Source: Rhodocyclaceae bacterium
Lineage (GTDB): Bacteria; Pseudomonadota; Gammaproteobacteria; Burkholderiales; Rhodocyclaceae
Direction: 5' to 3'
Assembly: GCA_020849155.1 (NCBI GenBank)
Contig: JADLGU010000224.1
Location: forward strand, 1 to 8,675
Length of the DNA: 8,675 bases
The first letter of the stretch is position 1. The number at the start of each line of letters is the position of its first letter. Below are positions 1 to 5,763 of this stretch, one piece after another. Under the pieces are notes generated by a model, which had not been told where the DNA came from, made no database searches, and worked only from the letters and a program-made list of their open reading frames with translations. A program made the position numbers and the translations under genes.

Positions 1-98
1 AATCTGTATTATGTAAAATAATCAGGTGAGTAGTTAATTAAGACATAGAGCGTTAGCGCTGGTCTGAAATGCTGGAAGCCGGTAATACGCAGAAAATC
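1..98. other. Flanking chromosomal DNA beyond the att site, no gene seen
   Basis: This is AT-rich sequence outside the tRNA-Leu fragment. If 99-156 is the distal attachment site, this is the host DNA that originally followed the tRNA gene. A short AGCG/CGCT dyad near 50-61 could be a remnant of the tRNA terminator, but it is too weak to call. No open reading frame or RNA gene is recognisable. Confidence 0.5.
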
Positions 99-156
99 TG
101 GTGCCCGGAGCCGGAATCGAACCGGCATGACCGTTGCCGGTCGAGGGATTTTAAGT
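99..156 (-). repeat. Attachment site: 3' portion of a tRNA-Leu(UAA) gene
   Basis: On the minus strand this segment reads as the 3' part of a leucine tRNA: the anticodon loop and stem (ACTTAAAATCCCT, anticodon UAA), a variable arm with the ACCG/CGGT pairing, a T-arm with stem GCCGG/CCGGC around TTCGAAT, acceptor 3' strand TCCGGGC, discriminator A and encoded CCA. Identity to a tRNA ends at about 156: the next bases do not give the GGG needed for the 5' side of the anticodon stem, and no D-arm follows. This is the usual trace of a tyrosine recombinase that crosses over in a tRNA anticodon region and duplicates the gene's 3' end. It is therefore an att site rather than a functional tRNA. The orientation predicts the intact tRNA to the right, upstream of the integrase. 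Confidence 0.88.
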
Positions 157-218
157 AGGGCAATTTGTGTATATAAAACAGCATGTTATTAATGTTTTCA
201 AGTAGTTACTTGTTGCTG
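157..218. other. AT-rich att-proximal arm with nested dyads
   Basis: This is a strongly AT-rich stretch between the att core and the last gene. It contains the dyad CAAGTA-GT-TACTTG (199-212), and a wider inverted repeat AACAGCA (177-183) / TGCTGTT (214-220) that includes part of the preceding stop codon. On the minus strand the outer repeat ends in TTTTATATA, so it could be a weak transcription terminator for the operon. It could equally be an arm where Int, Xis or IHF bind and bend DNA. Neither role can be settled from the sequence. Confidence 0.35.
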
Positions 219-494
219 TTAGCTGTGAATTATTGCTAATTCTTGCCCCAATTGTCCCAAATTTGCCCCACGGCGATCCTTCATCCATTCCGTAGCCCTC
301 TGCGCGGCCTGGCCGATGTCGTACTGCGCGATGCGCTCCACCGTCGCAAGGCGGTCAGCGCTCAGTCGGCGCGCCAGGGCGAAAACCGCCTCGGCCTCGC
401 CCATGCCCGGGAAAAGCCGCTTCGCCACGTCGAGCAGCTGGGGCGGGATTGAATAGGTGCGGGTCCCGCTGATATCAGTTGCGATGCAGATCAC
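219..494 (-). CDS. Hypothetical protein, 91 aa, last gene of the element
   Basis: I do not recognise a family. The GTG start forms a 4-nt GTGA overlap with the TGA stop of the preceding gene, and AAGGA sits 9-10 nt upstream, so translation is probably coupled to that gene. The protein is soluble-looking, mostly helical and rich in Ala, Arg, Gln and Leu, with no membrane segment or cysteine motif. The C-terminal part contains the repeated tripeptide LGQLGQ, whose coding DNA produces a short tandem TTGYCCCAA pattern. The position after the capsid gene and next to the att site is where satellites often carry accessory or morphogenesis genes, but no function can be assigned. Confidence 0.65.
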   Translation of the reverse strand: MICIATDISGTRTYSIPPQLLDVAKRLFPGMGEAEAVFALARRLSADRLATVERIAQYDIGQAAQRATEWMKDRRGANLGQLGQELAIIHS

Positions 495-979
495 GCCACC
501 AGATCCTTTTCGATCTGCGTAGTCGCAGCGATCTCCCCGGCGGCATTTCGCTCGATCAAGGAGGTCGTCTTCCTCGCCGGCAGCGAAACAACTTCTACTT
601 TGGAGGGCGCAGAGTCCTCCGCTGATCTGCGGCTGCCCCAGGCCTTAAATCCGGGCATATCGCGGCGCAGCGCTGCAACCGAATCGACAAGGCGCTGGGC
701 GCACGCTGAGTAAGCCTTGCTGCCGCGCATGCGCTCATAGCTGAATTCCGCCGCCGTCGGAACGGGGTTCGTGAAACGAACCCCCGCTTTCTTGGCGCCG
801 TCTAGCACGGCCGCAAGCGTCATAAAGACCCCGAGCGAAGCGATCGCGCCGGCTTGACGGCGATTCGCATCGGTCGCGTTTGCATCAGCGAGAATTTTCC
901 GCACCTGCGCGAAATTGCCGGTGTTGGCGTAGGCGTATGCTGCATCCGCGCCGAAATCGAAAATAGCTTGATGGTCCAT
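491..979 (-). CDS. Hypothetical protein downstream of capsid gene, 162 aa
   Basis: I choose the ATG at 977-979 because GAAGGA lies 5-6 nt upstream. A longer frame exists from 1042, but it has no ribosome binding site and its extra 21 residues are basic and unconvincing. The N-terminus starts MDHQAIFDFGADAAYAY. A helical Ala-rich middle follows, then a charged linker (RRSAEDSAPSK), then a C-terminal stretch predicted as strands (VEVVSLPARKTTSLIERN, then GEIAATTQIEKD). The last section has the look of a small conserved tail motif seen in phage hypothetical proteins, but I cannot name the family. It lies 174 bp after the capsid gene, separated by two hairpins, and overlaps the next gene by GTGA. 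A role in morphogenesis or helper interference is possible but unproven. Confidence 0.7.
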   Translation of the reverse strand: MDHQAIFDFGADAAYAYANTGNFAQVRKILADANATDANRRQAGAIASLGVFMTLAAVLDGAKKAGVRFTNPVPTAAEFSYERMRGSKAYSACAQRLVDSVAALRRDMPGFKAWGSRRSAEDSAPSKVEVVSLPARKTTSLIERNAAGEIAATTQIEKDLVA

Positions 980-1042
980 GTCTGTCCTTCGTAAGTAGGG
1001 GCACCGTCGCACATTCGGAGAAAATGCGCCCGGAGGTGCCAC

Positions 1043-1069
1043 GTATCGGACCCTGGCGAGTTCCGATAC
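1043..1069 (-). other. 8-bp stem-loop between capsid gene and next gene
   Basis: GTATCGGA (1043-1050) and TCCGATAC (1062-1069) form a perfect 8-bp inverted repeat with an 11-nt loop. It lies 64 bp upstream of the start of the 162-aa gene. It may be an operator dyad or an mRNA structure. No U-tract follows it on the minus strand, so it is not a classic terminator. Confidence 0.45.
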
Positions 1070-1104
1070 CCGGTGCGATTGCGTCTATCATGCTGCCCTA
1101 GGGC

Positions 1105-1144
1105 CCGCCACACGGCCCGCAACCGCTCCCCCGCCGTGTGGCGG
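1105..1144 (-). terminator. 12-bp stem-loop just after the capsid gene
   Basis: CCGCCACACGGC (1105-1116) and GCCGTGTGGCGG (1133-1144) form a perfect 12-bp GC-rich inverted repeat with a 16-nt loop, 9 bp past the capsid stop codon. A second small palindrome, GCCCTAGGGC, sits at 1094-1103. The position suits an attenuator, a 3'-end stabiliser or a partial terminator that lowers expression of the two downstream genes. There is no U-tract after the stem on the transcribed strand, so termination would have to be U-independent or partial. The structure is clear; the function is inferred. Confidence 0.5.
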
Positions 1145-1153
1145 AGCAAACTA

Positions 1154-2413
1154 TTAAGCCGTCTTGCCGTCGTCCATTTTTGAGAATGCCGCCGGCTGAT
1201 TCAGCCCGACGCCGACAAGAACCGAGGCGGTAATGCGCACCTTGCCGAGATCGGCCAGGGTCACGCGGTCGACAATCATGTCGACGCCCCCCCCATAAAT
1301 TCCGACGACCAGTTGCGACCAATCGCTCGAATACGTCAGCGCGCTGCAGACGGCGCCGCTCGATCCCTTGACCAGGTTGCTTGGCAGCATGTTGGAAACG
1401 GCCGCGCGGTGCCCGAGCAAGGGCCGCTCGGTGCTGTCCCATATGAAAGGCAGGTTCGTGCCGCGCGGCGCCGTGCGCAGCCAGCGCCGGGTCGAAGAAT
1501 TCACGACGTAGCCGCTGAAATCGGTTTCGTCGGCATTCGCCACAGCGGGCCCGTTTTCCAGGTCGGCCAGGTGCGCGAATGTGATCGTTGCGCCATCGGT
1601 GCCGCCGATGACATTCGCCACGCCCGAGGTCGAGCGGAGACCGACAGGGGAATCGCTTGTGCCGTCGGCGTTCAGCGCGGCGTATTCGACCTGCTCCATG
1701 ATGGCCTTCATCAAGTGGCGGCCGAGCGATACGTCGAGCGCTGGATCGGACTGGAGCAGCGCCTGCCGGCTTAACACCATCGTCACCGGGCAGCGCTTCG
1801 GGGTCAGCGTGGCAAGCGACGTTTGTTCCAGGACCTCGCCGGCCGCCGCGACTTCGCTTTTCCATGCAGCCGCGCTCGAAGATGAAAACCGCGGCAAGCT
1901 CAGGGTGAATTTCAAACCGGAGAGAATCGTCGCACCCATGCGTGCGATGGCCGCGGCCTTGCGCAGCGGATCGAGTGCGCGGCCGCCATCCACAGACGCG
2001 CCGATAAAGTTGCTGGCCTGGTTCGCCGTGCCGACGTTGAAGTCGCGGGCAAGCACGCCGAGCGGCACGAAAAACCCGTTCGGCGCCATGCCGGTTATCG
2101 TTGTCGAGAGGTTGCTTACATCTTTTTCGAGACCGGCGCCATCCCAGCGTCGCTCCATTGCCGCGCGCAGCGCGCGGGTGAGGCTGTAGCCCTCGACAAC
2201 ATCCCGCGCGGCGTCCAGGCCGAGCAGCCGGTCGGCGGCCAAGTGCAGCGATTCGCCGCGCGCCCGCTCGGAGATCCTGCTCATGAATTCGGCCTTGCCG
2301 CCGCCGCGCTTCATTACATCGAGCGCGATGCGCTGGCCGCCGTATTCGGCGAGCATGTCGCCCAGGGCGAACAGTTCGCGGTGCGCTATTTCGTTTTGTC
2401 CTAGCATCTGCAT
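1154..2413 (-). CDS. HK97-type major capsid protein, 419 aa
   Basis: This is the shell protein of a tailed-phage-type head. The start is the ATG at 2411-2413 with TAAGGA 7 nt upstream, the SD overlapping the stop of the preceding gene. An in-frame TTG at 2446 has no support. The first ~75 residues are helical and charged, like a short delta/N-arm, then SLTRALRAA (77-85) leads into the fold. HK97-family features follow in order: a serine/threonine-rich beta region, LSLPRF near 162-166, an AAAW element near 171-174, the spine-helix region with SRQALLQSD (205-213), and LNADGTSDSPVGL (237-249), the familiar 'LNG.G...P.G' turn. No protease is fused to or encoded beside it, so maturation would rely on a helper's protease or not occur. 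The length is normal for the family and the frame is intact. Family assignment is strong; use in satellite particles is inferred. Confidence 0.88.
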   Translation of the reverse strand: MQMLGQNEIAHRELFALGDMLAEYGGQRIALDVMKRGGGKAEFMSRISERARGESLHLAADRLLGLDAARDVVEGYSLTRALRAAMERRWDGAGLEKDVSNLSTTITGMAPNGFFVPLGVLARDFNVGTANQASNFIGASVDGGRALDPLRKAAAIARMGATILSGLKFTLSLPRFSSSSAAAWKSEVAAAGEVLEQTSLATLTPKRCPVTMVLSRQALLQSDPALDVSLGRHLMKAIMEQVEYAALNADGTSDSPVGLRSTSGVANVIGGTDGATITFAHLADLENGPAVANADETDFSGYVVNSSTRRWLRTAPRGTNLPFIWDSTERPLLGHRAAVSNMLPSNLVKGSSGAVCSALTYSSDWSQLVVGIYGGGVDMIVDRVTLADLGKVRITASVLVGVGLNQPAAFSKMDDGKTA

Positions 2414-2423
2414 GATTGAATCC

Positions 2424-2825
2424 TTACTTGCGTTGAAGGTGATCAATCATCCATTGCGGCCCGTGACTTCCGCCACCAGGCGGAAGTGGCGTAAGCGCCT
2501 CGGTCGAAATCGCACCCCAGATCCGCCCTTCGCTCATCGGCGTTTCCGCATCCCGGCGCAGTTCCCCCACAATGCGCTCCATGCCCTCAGGCGGCGCAAC
2601 CTCCCCCAGCAGCACCCGCCGCACTTCCTTGGCCGTGCCCCAGTTGATCGGGCCTATGGCGTCCGCCAGTTGCCGGAGCATGGAGCGCCGCCGTTCCAGC
2701 CGCACTTCGCGCGCGGTTTTTTCGTGCCGCTGGCGGGCCAGCTCGGTGCGCATGGCGTGGAGTTGATCGAGCACCTCCGCCCGGAACGCGTCGAACTCGG
2801 CGCGCGAAACAGAATCAGCCGGCAC
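2424..2825 (-). CDS. Coiled-coil protein between TerS-like and capsid genes, 133 aa
   Basis: I do not recognise a family. Residues 8-55 form a long charged helix with heptad-like spacing (a likely coiled coil), followed by a globular part with NWGTAKEVRRVLLGE and a Pro/Gly-rich C-terminal segment (LTPLPPGGGSHG). The start is probably the GTG at 2823-2825, 11 nt inside the preceding gene; a G-rich tract with AAGGGG just upstream can act as the ribosome binding site, though the spacing is unclear. A later start cannot be excluded. The stop codon overlaps the capsid gene's SD, so the two are tightly coupled. In tailed phages scaffold proteins lie immediately upstream of the capsid gene and are often coiled coils. 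A scaffold or size-determining factor is therefore a reasonable guess from position and shape only. Confidence 0.7.
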   Translation of the reverse strand: MPADSVSRAEFDAFRAEVLDQLHAMRTELARQRHEKTAREVRLERRRSMLRQLADAIGPINWGTAKEVRRVLLGEVAPPEGMERIVGELRRDAETPMSEGRIWGAISTEALTPLPPGGGSHGPQWMIDHLQRK

Positions 2826-3462
2826 CCTCCCCCCCTTCTTCTTCCGCGAGCGCGCCCAGCCCGGTCTCGCCGATGCGGAGTAGTCGATCCGCTTCGGCGT
2901 TCATCGCGAGCACATCGGTATCCAGGGCGGCCGGGCAGTCGAGGATCGCAAAGCCAGGATCACCCGCGGCCTCCTCGGCAGCTGCAAGCCATCCAAGAAG
3001 CGCCGCCACTACCTGCTCGCCGGGCAGCGCGGCCATGGCCTCGCGCTCGACGCGCAGGCGATCATGCAGGCCCCACAGTTGCCCGCCGATCTCCAAGCTC
3101 GCCCCTTCGTGGAACTCGGCCTCTTCCTTCCACCTGGCTACCTCGGCCTCGATCTCCGCGATCCGGCGCTGCAGGTTCCCAACGTCGCGCACCAGCGGCG
3201 CCAGCACCCGGGCCCGCAGCCGGGCCGGGTCGGAATTGCGCAGCAGCTGGGCGACAGCCTGCCGCGGGTCAAGTCGCCCGTCGGCGCCAAGCGTGATCTT
3301 GCCCGCCGTCACCCATTCGCCGACTGCTTGCTTGCTCACACCCAGGAAGCGCGAGAACTCGGCGCGCGTCAAACGCAGGCCGCTGCGGTCGAGCTCGCCC
3401 GGGGCGAACGGCAGATAGGGCGTATTCAGGGTGCCGGCGTCAGGGTCAGGTCGATTTGTCAC
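2815..3462 (-). CDS. Winged-HTH DNA-packaging protein, Nu1/TerS-like, 215 aa
   Basis: This is probably a small-terminase-like DNA recogniser. Residues 31-57 (LTRAEFSRFLGVSKQAVGEW and onward) form a helix-turn-helix of the type at the N-terminus of lambda Nu1, followed by a wing-like strand pair (KITLGADGRLDP) and AVAQLLR. Residues 91-118 form a charged coiled coil, suited to oligomerisation, and the tail is Glu/Gly-rich. The start is GTG, with AGAGG 8 nt upstream. It lies directly after the candidate origin and before the coiled-coil and capsid genes. In PICIs a satellite TerS replaces the helper's and directs packaging of satellite DNA; no large terminase is present here, which fits that model. 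A transcription regulator with a similar fold is the alternative. The DNA-binding fold is well supported; the TerS role is inferred. Confidence 0.7.
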   Translation of the reverse strand: MTNRPDPDAGTLNTPYLPFAPGELDRSGLRLTRAEFSRFLGVSKQAVGEWVTAGKITLGADGRLDPRQAVAQLLRNSDPARLRARVLAPLVRDVGNLQRRIAEIEAEVARWKEEAEFHEGASLEIGGQLWGLHDRLRVEREAMAALPGEQVVAALLGWLAAAEEAAGDPGFAILDCPAALDTDVLAMNAEADRLLRIGETGLGALAEEEGGEGAG

Positions 3463-3653
3463 AGGGGCAACCTCTGGGTTGAGTATGTTGCGAGGCGGTG
3501 CACTAGAAATAAATCGCGCTGCGAATGACCCTCGATGGGGAAGCCCAGGAAGGACCCGTGAAGGGGGGCAATTTCACGCAGCATTGCGGGGAGTGCGGGT
3601 AAAGGCGGGGATGTTTCACCCCGTATACTTTTTTTGTCTCTGACACTTTTCAT
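3459..3653 (-). CDS. Doubtful small ORF across the origin region, 64 aa
   Basis: This open frame ends in a TGA that overlaps the GTG start of the TerS-like gene as GTGA, the same arrangement as several genuine gene pairs in this element. Its last part reads naturally (GFPIEGHSQRDLFLVHRLAT). Against it: the ATG at 3651-3653 has no Shine-Dalgarno site, a later ATG at 3582-3584 also lacks one, and the frame runs through the AT-rich core and left iterons of the candidate origin. It may be a leader peptide coupling translation into the TerS-like gene, or chance. Confidence 0.25.
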   Translation of the reverse strand: MKSVRDKKSIRGETSPPLPALPAMLREIAPLHGSFLGFPIEGHSQRDLFLVHRLATYSTQRLPL

Positions 3654-3695
3654 ACGTTGTATAGGAATTACCCGCTATTACCTGCATCACCCGCA
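3586..3695. other. Candidate replication origin: convergent iterons around an AT-rich core
   Basis: The left arm has three plus-strand repeats of GCGGGK followed by purines, starting at 3586, 3595 and 3605. The right arm has three copies of ATYACCYGC starting at 3667, 3677 and 3686; read on the minus strand these are GCGGGTAAT, GCAGGTAAT and GCGGGTGAT. Spacing is 9-10 bp in both arms, one helical turn, and both sets point inward. Between them 3623-3670 is about 70% A+T, with a T7 run and GTATAC, in otherwise GC-rich DNA. The arrangement sits exactly at the 3' end of the helicase-like gene. SaPI origins lie just downstream of rep and consist of iterons flanking an AT-rich region, so an origin fits well. 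An operator array controlling the packaging block is the alternative. Confidence 0.6.
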
Positions 3696-5345
3696 GTTCA
3701 CTACTTGCCACCTGGCAACCTTGGCGTGACCGTCCGGCCTGGCCGGTTTCAACTGCAGCCCATCGACAATACGATCCCGGTGCGCGCGCAGCCAGTAGCC
3801 CAGGCGTCGAGTGTTCGGTTTCTCGGCGCACACCAGCTGCAGGCCTTCGTACAGATCGGGGTGCGTGCGGTCGCTGCTCATGAGCTGGGTCGCCATGCCG
3901 GCCGCCACTACCTCGGCGGCGGTGACGGCCTTGTCGCCGAAGGCTTCGCGCCAGGCTGAGAACAACAGCCGCATAGCCTCAAGATCGGGATCCTGCTCGC
4001 GCAGGCCTTCGGAAGCCTTGAGCGGATCAGGCAGCCCAAGCCACACCAGCGGCCGGCGCACCATCCGATCCCACTCCGCGAATCCGCCCAAGGGATACAG
4101 CCCATCCATGGTCGGCGCACCGGCAGCCAGGTAGGCCAGTGGAATGGTGAGGGCGGCGCGGATCAGTTCGCCGCGCCTGGCGAACACGTCGGCCAGGTGG
4201 TCCCGCGCGAAGGTGCGCTGCTCGGGCCGCTCGGTGCCGGCGTCCATGCGGATCAGGACGACGCGCCGCTTGAGGTCGCCGACGATGGCGAGGTTGTTGC
4301 CGGTGGCGACCAGCTGCGCGTGCGTCGGGAGCGATACCATGCCGCTGCCGCCCAGCGGCCGCAGCCGCACGGATGGCTGGCTCAGCACCTGGCACAGCAG
4401 ATCACCCTTGAGCGGTCGCTCGATGTTGTCGAGCAGGATGCAGGCGTCGCCCGCGAGCAGCACGCCCGACAGGCGCTTCTCCGCTTCGGCATCGTCATGG
4501 CCCAGGGACAGCACACTGGCCCGCCGATTACTCGCGATGATGCTGAAGGTCTCGGCGAGCAGCGTTTTGCCGGTGCCGGGTGTGGGCGCCGTTATCGCCA
4601 TCATGGGGGCAGCGGGGAGGATTCTCCGCACCAGGCCGGTGATGATTCCGGCCAGCAAGGCGGCGCGATCTTCGTAGCCGACCAAGGGAAATTCGCGGAT
4701 CAGGTCGAGCAGGACCGTCATTGCCTGTTCGGCATCCTCCATACTCGGCATAGCCGGCGGCGGTGCATAGCCGGCAATCTTGTCGAAGGCGAGGAACAGG
4801 CCGCTCTCAGCATCGTACCCGGAGCAATCGATCAGCCGGCCGTCGAGCGTGATCGTCGGCGCCTCGGTGAAGCCGGTCAGCGTCGGGATCTCCGGCCAAT
4901 GTCCGCGCGCCAGATAGGCTTCGGCGACGCGCTTCGGGCAGTCGCAGGACTTGTATCTGTCGGCGCGGGCGTCGAAGCGTTCATGAAGGGCGGCGCGACC
5001 GGCCAGCTCGACCAGGTGGGCGGCGTCGACGGGATGCAGAATTAGCGCGCCGCGGGGGCGGTGCACGCTCCCGCTCTGCGCCTCGGGCACTGAATAGACG
5101 CGCACCAGGCGGCCGGCGTAGACGTACATGTTGCCGGCGTATTCGGCCAGGGCCGCGCCGAGCTGATCGAGCACGTCCGGCAGTTTGCCGGGATCGTGGC
5201 GAATCACGCGACGGCCGCCGGCATCGAAGGTTTCGCCGCCGGTCGGAACCGCGCGCAAATGCTTCTTGCGGGGTTTTTTCTTGCTGCCCTCGGCGATGGC
5301 CTTGTCCAGGGCCTCAGCGCCGCGCTCAATGCCGCTATCAGCCAT
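3687..5345 (-). CDS. AAA+ helicase-like replication ATPase, 552 aa
   Basis: This is a phage/plasmid-type replicative ATPase that probably unwinds the element's origin. The start is the ATG at 5343-5345, with GGAGG 8 nt upstream; the longer frame from 5414 lacks a site. A basic segment (KKKPRKK) lies near residues 22-28. The N-terminal half carries the pattern common to these phage replication proteins, including CDCPKRVAEAYLARG (134-148) and the downstream 'DG.L...GYD...GL' element. The ATPase domain has Walker A GTGKT (257-261), Walker B-like ILLDN (303-307, Asn where Glu is usual), sensor 1 ATGNN (347-351) and Arg residues in LKRR (358-361). It overlaps the zinc-finger gene by 8 nt. No primase catalytic (TOPRIM or AEP) domain is apparent. 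A beta-clamp-like or resolvase function is not suggested. Its C-terminus likely binds the iterons by analogy with PICI Rep, which is inference. Confidence 0.82.
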   Translation of the reverse strand: MADSGIERGAEALDKAIAEGSKKKPRKKHLRAVPTGGETFDAGGRRVIRHDPGKLPDVLDQLGAALAEYAGNMYVYAGRLVRVYSVPEAQSGSVHRPRGALILHPVDAAHLVELAGRAALHERFDARADRYKSCDCPKRVAEAYLARGHWPEIPTLTGFTEAPTITLDGRLIDCSGYDAESGLFLAFDKIAGYAPPPAMPSMEDAEQAMTVLLDLIREFPLVGYEDRAALLAGIITGLVRRILPAAPMMAITAPTPGTGKTLLAETFSIIASNRRASVLSLGHDDAEAEKRLSGVLLAGDACILLDNIERPLKGDLLCQVLSQPSVRLRPLGGSGMVSLPTHAQLVATGNNLAIVGDLKRRVVLIRMDAGTERPEQRTFARDHLADVFARRGELIRAALTIPLAYLAAGAPTMDGLYPLGGFAEWDRMVRRPLVWLGLPDPLKASEGLREQDPDLEAMRLLFSAWREAFGDKAVTAAEVVAAGMATQLMSSDRTHPDLYEGLQLVCAEKPNTRRLGYWLRAHRDRIVDGLQLKPARPDGHAKVARWQVVNCG

Positions 5346-5763
5346 GCGTGAGGCCTCCGGCCTTGACCGCAGCCTGCAACCGCGCAGCGGCCAGCGTGAG
5401 GCGTTCTCGATCAACGGAGCTCAGCGGTTCGCCGGCCAGCATCGCGCCGGCAGCGGCGGAAACGACCAGGGCCTCGAAAGCGACGCAGCGGAGAATATCG
5501 GCGGCCGGTATCGGCCGGCGCTCGGGCTTGCCGTGCTGCATCTCCCGCTCAGGGAACAATGCGGCCATATCCAGGCCGACGGCGGCGACAACCTCTTGCA
5601 CGCTGCAGCCGGCGAAGTCGTGGGCTAGTATCCGGCCGTCTTCAAGCTCTCGGATCGAAAGCGAAGCGCGGCGATCCTCATGTGCAGGGCAGCGCGCGAT
5701 CCAGCGGCCCGGTCCGGTCTGCTTGACGTTTTCCAGGCGCGAAAGTAGTTGGTCCGCGCTCAT
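5338..5763 (-). CDS. CHC2-type zinc-finger primase-like protein, 141 aa
   Basis: This is the small primase zinc-binding protein common in prophages and satellites. Residues 19-68 contain the diagnostic pattern: RWIARCPAHEDRRASLSI with Cys25 and His28, then GRILAHDFAGCS with His48 and Cys53, then the AAVGLDMAALFPE helix. The usual second Cys of the C-terminal pair is replaced by Asp49, which I believe also occurs in other prophage members of this family. The rest (80-141) is an Ala-rich helical domain of unknown role. The catalytic primase domain of full-length primases is absent, so it may guide template recognition for the ATPase or for a host or helper primase. The ATG overlaps the preceding stop as ATGA, with no strong SD, implying translational coupling. 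Assignment to the family is strong; its exact role is inferred. Confidence 0.8.
   Translation of the reverse strand: MSADQLLSRLENVKQTGPGRWIARCPAHEDRRASLSIRELEDGRILAHDFAGCSVQEVVAAVGLDMAALFPEREMQHGKPERRPIPAADILRCVAFEALVVSAAAGAMLAGEPLSSVDRERLTLAAARLQAAVKAGGLTHG

Noticed and set aside
980..1042. N-terminal extension of the 162-aa gene to an ATG at 1042
   Set aside because: There is no ribosome binding site before it, while the ATG at 979 has GAAGGA at good spacing; the added residues look like translated leader.
1098..1865. Minus-strand 255-codon frame within the capsid gene
   Set aside because: It is an alternate frame of the capsid gene; the product is Arg/Gly-rich and has no matching features.
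2414..2446. TTG start 11 codons upstream for the capsid gene
   Set aside because: The ATG at 2413 has TAAGGA at 7 nt. The TTG would overlap the preceding gene and lacks a site.
2283..3296. Plus-strand open frame of 337 codons opposite capsid, coiled-coil and TerS-like genes
   Set aside because: It crosses three well-supported genes, and the product is Arg/Pro/Ala-rich, typical of antisense frames in GC-rich DNA.
3557..3578. CGTGAA/TTCACG inverted repeat
   Set aside because: It is only 6 bp, with no link to a promoter, start or terminator; likely chance.
3607..3635. Plus-strand terminator from the GGGGATGTTTCACCCC dyad and T7 run
   Set aside because: The stem has a mismatch, a 6-nt gap separates it from the T run, and no plus-strand gene precedes it. 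The segment is better explained as part of the origin.
4197..5045. Long plus-strand open frame of 282 codons opposite the ATPase
   Set aside because: It is a GC-rich antisense shadow of a gene with clear ATPase motifs; the product is low-complexity with no recognisable domain.
5346..5414. Longer ATPase reading from 5414
   Set aside because: The ATG at 5345 has GGAGG at 8 nt and an 8-nt overlap with the upstream gene; the longer form has no site and its extra residues look random.
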